The notes under the pieces: model-generated | What the model was told of the DNA's origin: nothing | Database searches by the model: none | The model's input: the letters and a program-made list of their open reading frames with translations, nothing else | Origin: Psoroptes ovis | Taxonomy: Eukaryota; Arthropoda; Arachnida; Sarcoptiformes; Psoroptidae | Assembly: GCA_002943765.1 (NCBI GenBank) | Contig: PQWQ01000020.1 | Span: 682,001-746,000 of the forward strand | DNA length: 64,000 bases | Reading direction: 5' to 3' | Shown: one piece after another, positions 12,282 to 24,016 of the stretch | Position numbering within the stretch: position 1 is the stretch's first letter | Layout of the letters: every line of letters begins with the position of its first letter | Translations under genes and position numbers: made by a program

Positions 12282-15203
12282 TTAACGAATATTTTTTTTA
12301 CCTAAATAAAATTTATAATTTGGCAATGAAATAATATTAATCAGCTTATTTTGTATATCCCTAGGCACCCCGATCGTTTCGGTGGGTATATCACTGCGTA
12401 ATGGTGGCGGTGTATATTTTGGCAAATTCGGCTGGGTACGTAATTTGGATCGTTGCGATATTGATGAACTGCTGAATGATTGATGATGGGTAAGTTGTTG
12501 ATTATTTTCATTATTAGTATTAGTATTCAAATCTCCAATATTATTGTATCTGTCAATAATATTGAGATCAATTTCATTATTATTATTATTATTATTCAAA
12601 TTTCTGTGTTCGAATCGATTCGATAATTCAATCAATGATTGATTTGATTGATTCGATTCGGTTGGTAATGATGATATCGATGTTATCGATGCTGTACCAT
12701 CGTATAAATTATTATTATTTTTATTTGTTAAATTTAAATCAGTCAGATTATAATTGAATAATAGGCTATCATTTCGATTAATGATCGATGATAATGATGA
12801 TGGCTGATTACGAATGCTAAAATTATTGTTGTATATTGATAGATTCAAATTTTCATATGGTGGAAAATATTTATTGAACAATTCATCATAACGATTCAAT
12901 GTTGTCGTCGTATTCAAATTCTCATTAGTCGATGGTGGTGATGGCCGTGGTGCTATATGTGTTACACGTTGACTATGAAATTGTACTGTTTGACCACGAG
13001 GAATCGCCGGTGTTGATGGTGATGGGTATGATGTTGGCTGTGAAACGGTCGTTGGAATTTCTTGTTGTTTTGGCTGAATTCGACTGAAATCAAGTACTGG
13101 TAGCGTTGTGGCTGTTAGATCATCATCGAATTTTGAGATTGTGGTCGCTGTGGGCGATGGTGACTGAATATTCTGTGTTCTCGTTGTTGTGATTGTTTCA
13201 GGCAGAGAAAATCTAGATGTTGTTGGCAGCTGTTGTGGTGGTAAAGGTTTGGTTATCGATGGTTCTTGTAAACGATTCAAATCAACGAATAAATCTTGAT
13301 CGGTTACATTCGAGTATTCATGATTATCGCTATATTCAACACCAGCTTGATATCTTGGCGGTATTGGTGGAAATCTTAGCGTTGAAAAATTGAATGCTGC
13401 AACAGTAGTTGTAGTTTGAGGTGGAGTGAATGATTGCAAGGGTTGAAAATTATTCGAATTTGTTAGATTATTATTGTTAAGGGTAAAATTTGTAAAATTA
13501 TGTTGATTCAATGGCAGACTATTGTTTGTATTACGTATGAATGCAAAATTTTCTCGATCAAATGTATAATTGACATTTGGATTGAAATTACGATTAATTC
13601 CTCGATGTATCGATGTTAAATTATTAAAACTATTAGTATTATTGATGCTGAATCCTCTTTGAATAGTTGAATTATTGTTCAATTGTAGATTTCCTAGGCC
13701 GAAATTTGTAAGTATCGGAGTTGTTGGTGGTGGCTGCGGCGATTGCGATGGTCTCAGTAATGATGGCAGCGCTGGTTTCACTTTAGGCAATGGTTTGTTG
13801 AGTGGGGACCATGGCGGCAGTTCTATTTTTGGCAAAGGTCTAGGTGTTGGTAATAATTTTGGTGGACGAGTAGAGGGCTGAGGTTTATTAGGTCGAAATA
13901 CTCTTGGTCGTAAATGTGGCGGTAATTCATCGGTTGGTTTAGGCAAAAATGGTATTGGAGGCGGAGGTGGTCGTTGAATTCTTTGCGGTGGCTGTGGCGA
14001 AAATCGTGGTGGCTCTGGTCGCAATCGAGCGAATTCTGGTTGCAATCTTGGTGGTTGGGGTTGAAATCTGACTGGTTCCGGCTGAAATCTAGGCAATTCA
14101 GGCTGAATCGGTAAAAACCTTGTTTCTGGTTGTGCTACTAATAATCGTGAATCACCTTCAAACGTTGGTTGAGAAGTATTACCGAAAATTATTGATGGAT
14201 CGATAGGTGTTCGTGATGAACCATCACGTTCAGGTAATTTACCAAATAATACCTCTTCAGGTGGCAGCGATTGTAGGGTTAGATCACTGAAAATATTTTG
14301 TATAAGATTATCAATCAACTCATTTGAACTTTGATATGGTGCCGATGCAAACGGATTGTGAATCGAATCATTTCCACTTGTACGACTTTCTTCGGTCAAC
14401 AATGAAAAATTGCCATTGAAATTCCGATTAATATCAGTGAAATTATCATTGTTTCGAGATGAAAAATTATTTCTCGTGGCGAAATCTGATATAAATTGAG
14501 AACTATTGTTATTGATATCACCAGACGCGCTACGACCAGTCAGTTCATTCGTTTCATTCGGTATCAATAAATAATAAGATTTTCTACGTTCAATCGGTTG
14601 ACTAAGGCCAGCGTATACAACATTTTCATTCGAATTGAAATCATTTTCGAATGATGTTTGGTTTGAATTTGAGTTCAATGTGAAATTATCATTATTTTTG
14701 TTGTTAAAATTATTATTATTGCTGGGATTTATCACGGGTGCAATTAGAAATATTTTTGTTTGTTCATTATTCAAACTCAACGGTATGGCATTCGATAATA
14801 ATGATCGAAAATATTCGATTGCATTCGTTTTCAATTGTGATGATGATAATATTGATTGTCGTTGTGGACGATTTAGCTGTTTGTCCACATCTTGTTGTTC
14901 ATTCAATGATGAATTTAATGGTAAAGGTGAAGATGTTTGATTCAATCTAGGAAATATTGTCGGTGGTAGTGAAGATGCTGTAAAGGTTGCAGCTACGGTT
15001 GTAGCCTTTGATGATGGTTGTTGTGTCGACGATAATATCGTCGTTGCTAATGGTGTTGTTCGATTCGAATCAAACAATTCATCAGTAAATTGTCCATTGA
15101 TCAATGATAGCAATGATGATATGACCACCAAGATGACCAATGTGACCATCATTTCATATTTATGAAAATATTTACGATTTTGTTGATCACTTTTGTTGAA
15201 CAT
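12282..15203 (-). CDS. Secreted Asn/Pro/Thr-rich low-complexity protein, unrecognised
   Basis: This single open frame of 973 residues runs leftward from an ATG at 15201-15203. A hydrophobic segment (VTLVILVVISSLLSLINGQ) near residues 19-38 looks like a signal peptide; the internal Met at about residue 18 would give a more standard leader. The rest has many N-x-S/T sites and Thr/Ser-rich stretches, and a Pro-rich core with about five heptapeptide repeats of the form R-F/L-x-P-E/Q-x-x (roughly 13990-14100), followed by poly-Pro. The C-terminus is the least biased part (PRDIQNKLINIISLPNYKFY). I recognise no domain. A mucin-like or matrix/cuticle-associated extracellular role is plausible from composition only. 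The absence of introns over 2.9 kb is unusual for this window. Confidence 0.7.
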   Translation of the reverse strand: MFNKSDQQNRKYFHKYEMMVTLVILVVISSLLSLINGQFTDELFDSNRTTPLATTILSSTQQPSSKATTVAATFTASSLPPTIFPRLNQTSSPLPLNSSLNEQQDVDKQLNRPQRQSILSSSQLKTNAIEYFRSLLSNAIPLSLNNEQTKIFLIAPVINPSNNNNFNNKNNDNFTLNSNSNQTSFENDFNSNENVVYAGLSQPIERRKSYYLLIPNETNELTGRSASGDINNNSSQFISDFATRNNFSSRNNDNFTDINRNFNGNFSLLTEESRTSGNDSIHNPFASAPYQSSNELIDNLIQNIFSDLTLQSLPPEEVLFGKLPERDGSSRTPIDPSIIFGNTSQPTFEGDSRLLVAQPETRFLPIQPELPRFQPEPVRFQPQPPRLQPEFARLRPEPPRFSPQPPQRIQRPPPPPIPFLPKPTDELPPHLRPRVFRPNKPQPSTRPPKLLPTPRPLPKIELPPWSPLNKPLPKVKPALPSLLRPSQSPQPPPTTPILTNFGLGNLQLNNNSTIQRGFSINNTNSFNNLTSIHRGINRNFNPNVNYTFDRENFAFIRNTNNSLPLNQHNFTNFTLNNNNLTNSNNFQPLQSFTPPQTTTTVAAFNFSTLRFPPIPPRYQAGVEYSDNHEYSNVTDQDLFVDLNRLQEPSITKPLPPQQLPTTSRFSLPETITTTRTQNIQSPSPTATTISKFDDDLTATTLPVLDFSRIQPKQQEIPTTVSQPTSYPSPSTPAIPRGQTVQFHSQRVTHIAPRPSPPSTNENLNTTTTLNRYDELFNKYFPPYENLNLSIYNNNFSIRNQPSSLSSIINRNDSLLFNYNLTDLNLTNKNNNNLYDGTASITSISSLPTESNQSNQSLIELSNRFEHRNLNNNNNNNEIDLNIIDRYNNIGDLNTNTNNENNQQLTHHQSFSSSSISQRSKLRTQPNLPKYTPPPLRSDIPTETIGVPRDIQNKLINIISLPNYKFYLGKKNIR

Positions 15204-16983
15204 TTTTTGTGAATATTTAAATGAGAATCTAAAGCAATTTGATTCGATTTTCTTAATTTATTCGATGGCTAAATAGCAAAGTAGATTGTTGAATAGTAAT
15301 TACACTGACATTGATCGTTGTTTTTTTCGTGTGCATGCAATTCGAATGTTTGAATTTAATCAACAACAAAATAACAAAAAATGAAACACTGTGAATGAAC
15401 AAACAATTGACGGCGACAAGAATCGTTCAAATCTTACAAATATAAACACTAACACTCACTGATTGATTTCATTGTAGTTCATTCAATTCAATTTGATTTG
15501 AATTGTGAATCGATTCGATTGATTCAATTCGAAATTTCCATTCCTTTGAAAAGCACGGAAAATTTTTGCTGATTAATTTCAATTGATAAATTAGCCAGAA
15601 TGATCATTTGAAATGTTTGAATATTTTCCCATTTGAAACGTTTGAAAACACAAAACAATGATTTAATTAATCGAAGACAATAATAAATCAGTTTGAATTC
15701 GATAAATTTATAAACAATTGTGATAGATTTGTGATCGAAATTGTCTGTTGCTTCAAATTGTGATTTTATTGTTGTTCATTCATATGTGTTGTACTATAGT
15801 GTATATTTGTTTCGGTGTAATGATGATCATTATGTGAGATTTATCCCAAGAACATATTGCAATCATCATTACTATTCACTATTCAAAAGATTCAAGAGCA
15901 AGGTGAAAAGTGGTAGTTGGACAAAAATCAATTTCAAATTAATCTTTTGATTTGTAAATATTTGAATTGAATAACTGAATATATTCACTCTTGTGTTTTA
16001 CAAATATTTATTCAATATTCATTTCTCTTTTAATTCGTTCAATTATTATTATTTGTTTCACTTTTAATTGATATTTTGATTTAATTGATTTTAATGTTTG
16101 TGTCACTCTTTTGTGGATCTTTTTTGCAAATTTTTCCAAATTTTTGACGTAAAACAAAATGAGAGGATTTTTTTTCACATCGATTGATTTCTCATTTCGT
16201 ACACAATTGACAATGATATCATCGAAATGTCAACTTGTTCAAACATATTTAGCAGTGTTTTCACACAAATAGAATTGAATTCTATTTCATTATGGGAAAA
16301 TTTTTGAAAAATCCATTGATTTCTGCAAATAAATTGACTTAATGAGGGTTAATTCATTGAAGATACAAATGAAAAAATTGATAAAAATTTGAAAGCAAAC
16401 ACTCAATAGATGAATGAATACACATATGAAAATATTTTTGAAACAATAAATTGTTTAATTGTTAGATTCGATTTATTTTCATCGAAGTTGATGATCGAAA
16501 ATGAAAATTATTTGATACAATAATAGTAATTTGAATCAAAATTCACAAATACACAAATCAATGAAATCGATTGTGATTAAATTTATTATTCTTTTGATTG
16601 AATTTGATAAATTTTTCGATGCTTAGTTTCTTTGATGATGATCGTCAGATTCGATTCAAATAAATCGATTCAATTCCAACTGAAAACCGTAAATCTCACT
16701 CACTAAAAGTCATATTTAATTTGTTTCACATTTTTAGAGATTCAAACTAAACACAAATCAAATATTCTAAATAAAAATAACTGAAATTTATTTTTTGAAA
16801 AGTTTTGATTGATATACACACACAAAAAGAGATGATTGGGGGATTTATATATTGAATAGTGCGCGTATAACGCGTGTTTTAATAATTCATGTTTCTATTC
16901 ATTCATGTTTGTTGAAGAAAATAGATTTTGAAGTGTAAAGACGATGAAATGAATGAAAACGCGTGCCAATGTCTTTTAATGTA

Positions 16984-17063
16984 TTAGATTGTCCAAAAAG
17001 TTCATTCGGCTTAATCAATTGAGTTGTTCATGAAAATCGGCCATAACTTTCCGCACAACCTAA
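16984..17063. mobile_element. 80-bp mariner-like MITE, family B (subtype 1)
   Basis: Starts TTAGATTGTCCAAAAAGTTC, ends CCGCACAACCTAA and is flanked by TA on both sides. The interior has GGCTTAATCAATTGAGTTGT, shared with the copies at 17475 and 20488. Confidence 0.8.
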
Positions 17064-17474
17064 TAATACATACCTGTTGTTCGTTTTTGAAAGCTTTATT
17101 ACTAATTTATTATTATTATTAACATCATTAAATATGAATAAACAAAGTCCATAAGCATGATGAAGAATGAAGATGGAATTGTTGTTTTTGTTGTACATAT
17201 TATCATTATTATTCATTTTAAAAATATGAATATATGTAATATTTTTCAAAGAAATTCGAAATTCATTCGATGATCATTGTGTTGTATGATTTATTCTCTT
17301 TGAAACGTTTAGAGCATTTTTTGAAAAAATTTTTCACTTTGATGATACATTAGAACTGAAAATAATAATAATAAATACCATTCATAGCCAAAACAAATGC
17401 TCTTAAATTCCAAATGTTGATTCAATGTCTTGTGAACATCATTCATTATTATTATAGAAAATTCCTTTCATTTA

Positions 17475-17554
17475 TTCGGCTGTCCGAGAAGTTAATTTGG
17501 CTTAATCGATAGAGTTGTTCATGAAAATCGGCCAAAACTTTCCGGACAACCTAA
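17475..17554. mobile_element. 80-bp mariner-like MITE, family B (subtype 1)
   Basis: Starts TTCGGCTGTCCGAGAAGTTA, ends TTTCCGGACAACCTAA and is flanked by TA. It is nearly identical inside to the copy at 16984. Confidence 0.8.
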
Positions 17555-17758
17555 TAGAGTATTATTTTCATTCATAATTTACGCGTTTTTCATTATCATT
17601 GAAATGTTTTTTGACATTCGGTTGTGTTACATCGATGATGCTAATAGCATTATTTATGCAAATCAAATGATTCAAATGGTATTATATTTCTTGAATTTTT
17701 TTCTCTTTTCAAGTTTGATTTGGTTATTCTAAAATTTGAAAATTCAATGAATGAAATA

Positions 17759-17838
17759 TTAGGTTATCCGAAAAGTTCTTCTCAATTTTCTAATGATTTT
17801 CTGCGATATAACTGACAAAAACTTTGCGGACAGCCTAA
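17759..17838. mobile_element. 80-bp mariner-like MITE, family B (subtype 2)
   Basis: Starts TTAGGTTATCCGAAAAGTTC, ends TTGCGGACAGCCTAA and is flanked by TA. Its core (TGATTTTCTGCGATATAAC) differs from subtype 1 and resembles the copy at 59692. Confidence 0.8.
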
Positions 17839-18267
17839 TAGATAGAAATTAAGTGTTTATGAATGTATCATTTAATATAATTTATTTGCCATTGAATAGT
17901 GATTATTATAAGATTTTTTCTTAAAGAATTTCATTCATATTCAAAGCTTAATTCAAAATAAATCCTAAATAAATGAATTTTCGGCCATTTTTTGAGCTGT
18001 GTATGCATCGAAAAATGCACATTGCCTTGCAATTTAATGGTTTTAAATCGACAAAAGGTTCGAATTCATGCAAAATTTTCAAAATTTGATCCAATTTTGA
18101 ATGATTTAATTTTTGATCGTTTTGATGATAATGGAAATATGTATGAAAGATGTTTTGATGATGATTATGTAAATAAATGCCCATCCAATAATTTGAGATT
18201 TATATTTTTGAGACTAAGATATATGACCATGGATTAATTGTAACAATTTCATTTTTTTCAATACGTA

Positions 18268-18387
18268 CAGGGTTTTAAGTTTTTATTCAGAGTTTTAAAG
18301 TTGATTTTCGTAGTTTTGAATTGAAATTTCAAATGGTAAAATTATGATATTTAATTTTAAAACTACGAATTAAAACTTTAAACCTTG
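18268..18387. mobile_element. Foldback MITE, family A (copy 4)
   Basis: TA-flanked, 120 bp. Starts CAGGGTTTTAAGTTTTTATT and ends AAAACTTTAAACCTTG. The arms pair over most of the element. Confidence 0.75.
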
Positions 18388-20487
18388 TAATCATAGTTTC
18401 ACGTTTATTTTTGAAAAAAATTTTCGAAAATATTTGCTTGTGTATTGTAAACATCTTGTAAACACATATTCGAACGATTAATTAAAAAATGTTTCTATTA
18501 TATGTGTATATTTTGATTATTTACAGCACAAACAAGCACGCACACTTCATATTCATGTGTGTGTAATTTGATTGATTTCTTAGGAAAAATATTTTCATAA
18601 ATTTTACATTTCGCTGTCGTTGCTATTTCATCATATTTGATCAAGCGGACATTCAAAAGCAGTGAAGAATGATGTTTTTTGAACAATGATATTATTTAGT
18701 AATCATCAAATAATCGAAGCGACTTACAAATGAACAAAAATACAATCAATGATTGTTCAGAAATCACGCGTTCAAAATCCAATAATTAAACAGTTAAAAC
18801 AAGTAATAATAATTAAAGATGTTTCTAAGAAAATATATTTTCTTCTCACTGAATTTTGAATTTTTGCGCAAAAATTTCGACAAAATCACATTTGTTTTCT
18901 TGACAAGTTTAAGGCAGCAACCATCCATCAACGTACCGATACGTTTTTCAGCTTAAATCTTAAGATTACTGAGATATTCATCTCTTGGACCATCTTGCTA
19001 AATTGAAACGATTTTTCCTAGACCTTACTCTAGTTTTCTTATGATCCTTTTATTTCCCGAGTTATCAACCACATAATTAATGACCTAGTTCATGAGACCA
19101 TTTCGACCATGTTCACCATTTTAAAATTGATGATCATTTGAGGAGTAATAATCGATAACAGTTTTGTTATGATGCACTTGTGTCTATGATGCATAAGTTT
19201 AACCATTCATAATCATAATTTTTCTGAGTCTTTGAATCAAGTTTCAAATGTCCTTTTGGAAATCATTCATTCATTCGGAAAGCCTCAAAGGTATAAACAT
19301 AATTAATTGATTGATAATTTTGAATTAATTTCGAATAAATACTCGGAACAAAAATAATGAATTATTCAAATTTTCAACAATAATAAATGTGTGAATGTGA
19401 CACTGTTACTCACTGCTAAATCACTGACTGATATTTGTTTGTTCAGAATTGTTCAATGTAAAATTATTCAAATATTGAAAAAACAATTGAATCTAAATGA
19501 CAATTCAATGATTTGTCAGTCCAAACTGATTGAAACATTTGATATTTTTTTTTATGAATAATTTCACTTTTAAAATTTTCTTTGATGAACTAAGTGATAA
19601 ACTTCAATAAAAATTTGATAATTTAATGAAATTTGATAAGATAAAAGGCTGAATTCGATAATTGAAATTAAAATTTTTTTAGAAAATGACCTTTTCAAAA
19701 CCTTTTGAATACCTTTTAAAAAAATTTAAATGTTCAATTTTATTGAATTGAAATTAAATCATAAATTGAACATATTTCCATTGTTTTTTCTGCTGAAATT
19801 CTCGACACAAAAAGTCGTAAAAATTTGTTGTCAAATCGATAAATTCACATATGTGTACACACAATGCACATGGACTAATATTTATGAATTTTCATATATC
19901 TGTCTAACCATTCAGGTGAATTTAAAAATCGTATTTTTTTGATAAGCAAAAATCGTGATTGATCATTTTTTTGTTTATGAAAATGAACAAAAAATGAATA
20001 AATATTTTGTAACAATTTGATAATCTTGTTTACAAAACAAATAGAAATTCCAATACAAATGGCTTGAATTGAGTTTGATTATTATTGCAATTTACCATGG
20101 CTATTATTGTATGGTAGTCTTGATTTTGTAACTTGTTTAGAAATTCAAATTTTCTTCCATTATTTTCTTCTTTCTTATTGAATGATTATTTATTCATTTC
20201 AGATCAATGTCGAATGTTCAATTCAATTCGATAAATGAATATTTATGCTTTTAATTACTGATCTTAAGAAATCAATTTTTTTTGTTTTCGTTTAATTCAA
20301 CGAATAATTGAAATATTTTTCCAATTTTCTTAAATTAAATGATTGAGCGATACATATATGTATCAATTATAAAACTATGAACTAGATCAAAATCAATTGG
20401 TCGAAAATGATATAAAATAAATAAATAAAAAGATTTAATTATACATTTGAATTGTAAAGATTTCCAATCGATAAATCAATCTGGATA

Positions 20488-20567
20488 TGTGTGTCCGAAA
20501 AGTTCATTCGGCTTATCCAATAGAGTTGTTCCTGAAAATCGGCCCAAACTTTTCGGACAACCTAAAT
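20488..20567. mobile_element. 80-bp mariner-like MITE, family B (subtype 1)
   Basis: Contains TGTCCGAAAAGTTCATTCGG and ends AACTTTTCGGACAACCTAA. The left terminus is altered, but the TA next to it persists. Confidence 0.75.
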
Positions 20568-22285
20568 ATATTTATATTTTTTTCGATTCAAATGATTATG
20601 TTCGTAAATGTTTGATATTAATCTTTTCCAATCATTCAATTTTTTATTTGATTAATATTTATGATAATAATAATCATTTATAATAATGATTTGAAAAAAA
20701 AACGTTTTATTTAATCGATTAAGTAATTTAGATCAAAAACATAAGAAATTTGTTGAATTTGAAAGTGATTTTTTCGTCTTAATTTTGAAATTTGATAAAT
20801 TTTGATTGAAATTTGCACTGAAATTTTATAAATTTGTGATCAATTCAATCATTGCTTAGATTAGATATTAAAGAAAATTATCCAAAATCAAATTAATACG
20901 CCAAGATACATGTAAATCAATCTTCAAATTTCAAATTCCATCTGTATTTGTTGTTTATTATTTGTGTTTTGATTTGTTTAATTACCATATTTCATTCAAA
21001 AAATTTCAAAAATTCGTGATTTTCTTCATTTTTTACCTTTGAAAGATATTCAAATTTGAATCGATTTAATTGAATGATCGATAGTATTTTGAAATCCAAA
21101 ATCGAACGAAATTCAAATTCTTTTGGAATGTTTTGCGTAAAATTTCCATTTTTTTCTTCTGTTGAAAGGTATGCAAAATATATAAAATTCCATTAATTAA
21201 CTCTACGAAATACTGGAAATTAGCATCAAATCATTTCAATTACTAAGTGAAATATTTTTATTATTGAAATCATTCATTTCAATAATAAAATTCAATTGTT
21301 GGAAAAATTGCCCAAGAAATATATGTGTGTGTTCATTCAATATTCAATATCCAATATTACTTGTGAATTTTAATTAACAGAAAAAAAATAATGAAACTTA
21401 GAATACAATATATGAATAAATAGTTTTATGCGTAATGTGATGAAGGTCAGATGGTAAATGTTTTCAATTTTCTTAGCAGACAAAAATAAATGTGATTTAT
21501 AAATAAATGAAAATAACAATCGATAAATAATAATATTAATGTATTTATAATAATAATGATATTATTTATTTGAAAATGATGTTTGTATGTATTTGTATGC
21601 TGTGAATGAAACATATTGAAAATTGAATGAAATTTATTTTAGTTCAAATTGAATAATCATAATCAACGAAAAAATTCCATTTATGAATTTGAAAGTAAAA
21701 AAAAATGACATTCACCACTTAATGTTTGTCAATTTGAAATATTGATGTAATGAAATGATTTATTGAATTTTCGTCCAATTTCGATTTCAAAATACGTGTT
21801 TTTTTTCAAAAACCATTTCATTTCGTTAATTTTATACAACACGAATAATGCTTTTTTTAATCTTGTCTGATTTAATCAAGGAAATGAAAAAAAATGGAAA
21901 ATTTAATTTTCGGATAATTTTAACCAGTGACATTTAATTTATTTGTAGGTTTCAAAGTCATTTGAAATTAATCACTTTTCAACATTTATTGATATTTTAA
22001 ATTAATTTCTAATGTTTCCGCTTTTTACTAAAACAAATTAATTAATGAAATACAGATCATTTAACAGCGATACAGAGCCAAATGAATGATCATTTGTTTG
22101 TCCCATCTCCCAATGAACGTGATTTATAACCACAAGCGTAACAACCGGATCTAATTTGATTTTTGTAAAATTTTCTAGATTTAATTGATTAATAATTGAT
22201 TTTTGGTGCTGATTTTTAAAATTATTCAAAAATTAGCCAATCAAAGTCGAAATAGTTGCATTTCGAATTTTTCCTTTTAAATTTA

Positions 22286-22404
22286 CAGGACTTAAAGTTT
22301 TAATTCGGAGTTTTTAAATTGAATTTCGTAATTATACAGTTGTAAATTTCGTACAAAACTCTGAAAATCAATTTTGAAACTATGAATCAAAACTTTAAAC
22401 CTTG
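22286..22404. mobile_element. Foldback MITE, family A (copy 5)
   Basis: TA-flanked, 119 bp. Starts CAGGACTTAAAGTTTTAATT and ends AAAACTTTAAACCTTG. It lies about 330 bp upstream of the CoA-transferase start codon. Confidence 0.75.
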
Positions 22405-22731
22405 TATTGTGTTTATAATTTCTGAGCATGCGCACATATATTTGTTGTTATTTTCATTTTTTTTTTTTTTTTTTTTGCTGCTGCTGATAACCATTGATTT
22501 ATTGTTTTTATTTATTTTTGTATAGCCTTTAAAACTCTGAAGCACAGAGTAACATATGTAAAAGTCAACTCAATTACATCGTATTCATTAATGAATTAAC
22601 GAAAAATAATTGAATAAATTAATTCTGCTTCAAAATAACGTTCGAAATAATTCTGCTAAACATATTGTTCCTAATTAAACCGGTGGCCTTTTGAATTTAT
22701 TCCAATTTCCAAAGTTCGTTTTTCAATAATA

Positions 22732-23983
22732 ATGACATTATTGAAAAATTTCATACGTTTACAAAATTATCGGCATCAATTTCTTCAGCCAGAATATCAT
22801 CATCAAAAATGGCTAAAATTATTATCGATTATGAATTATCATAGCTATACTAATGAGCTATTACATTCGATCCCAGGAAAACTGCCGAAAACAATGTCAG
22901 CTGAAGATGCTGTTTCAGTGGTGAAATCAGGTACATTTGTAATGCATGCATTTGTTCAAAACTGATTGATTTATTTGTTTGATTTTATCCGTTTGAAATT
23001 ATTTTTCCACCTTTATTCCAATTAATCGATTAATCAATTGAACTGAATCAAACATAATAATTAAAAAATAACTCATGTACACACACACACACACGCAAAT
23101 GCATCCAAGAGAAATGTCCAATTGGAAAATGATTTTCCCCACAAATATCTTGATCATTTTTAATTAATTTTCTCCTTACACATACATATATGCCTTCTGT
23201 ATTTCGCCATAGTGATCAAGCAAAATTCAGTGAAATTTTAACGAAGGACGACAGCATAGTACTTACCTTTATTATTGAATGATCAATCAATCATTAGTTG
23301 AAAACAATATTATTATATATATAAATATATATTGTTTTCATTATTAATATGATCTATTTCATTTCATTCAATATATTAAATCACTTTCAATATTAAACAT
23401 CGTGACTTATAATTTAACAGTAAAATTAATTAATATATATGCATTGATGAACGGTAGTAGTTAGTTGGAAAACATCCTCAAATCATCATTATTATGATGA
23501 CTATTTCATTGATGAAAATGAATCAAATCATATGGTGAAAAGAAACAAAATAAAAATTTCAATTATTTCATATCCGTCCTTAGAAATTATGAACAAAATT
23601 TTATTATTCTATTTTCTTAAATAGAATAATAATAATTACATTCCAATCATCAACTAATCCAAGTTATTTCTTATTAAGGGCAAACGAAATAAGAAAAAAT
23701 TGAATTTTAATTTTGAATTTTATTAATATCAAAAAATGTAATTTTTATTTTGCAAATGATGCTATAATAAAATTCATAAAAACATAAGAAATATAGACAT
23801 TTGTTGTTATAAGCAAACATAACTAACCCCTACCTACGGAAAATTTTCAAAAATATATTTCAAATATATTATAATGTTGCTGTTGATGCATATATGCATG
23901 GTTTTTTCCTTATTTAAAAAAAAAATTTAGCAAAATAATTAATGAAAAATCATAATTTTCTTGTTCTTGATTCAAGATATTAG

Positions 23984-24016
<33 letters not shown>

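Larger units (their letters stand above)
15204..22731. other. 7.5-kb gene-poor region with MITEs
   Basis: I found no recognisable exon on either strand. The only structured content is three family B elements (16984-17063, 17475-17554, 17759-17838), one more at 20488-20567, and family A elements at 18268-18387 and 22286-22404. The remainder is AT-rich sequence with short homopolymers and many ATTTGAA-type words. It could hold distal regulatory DNA or unrecognised UTR exons of the flanking genes. Confidence 0.45.

Noticed and set aside
13675..14950. Plus-strand ORFs opposite the secreted protein gene
   Set aside because: Gly-rich and Leu-rich frames are the complement of the Pro- and Asn-rich coding strand.
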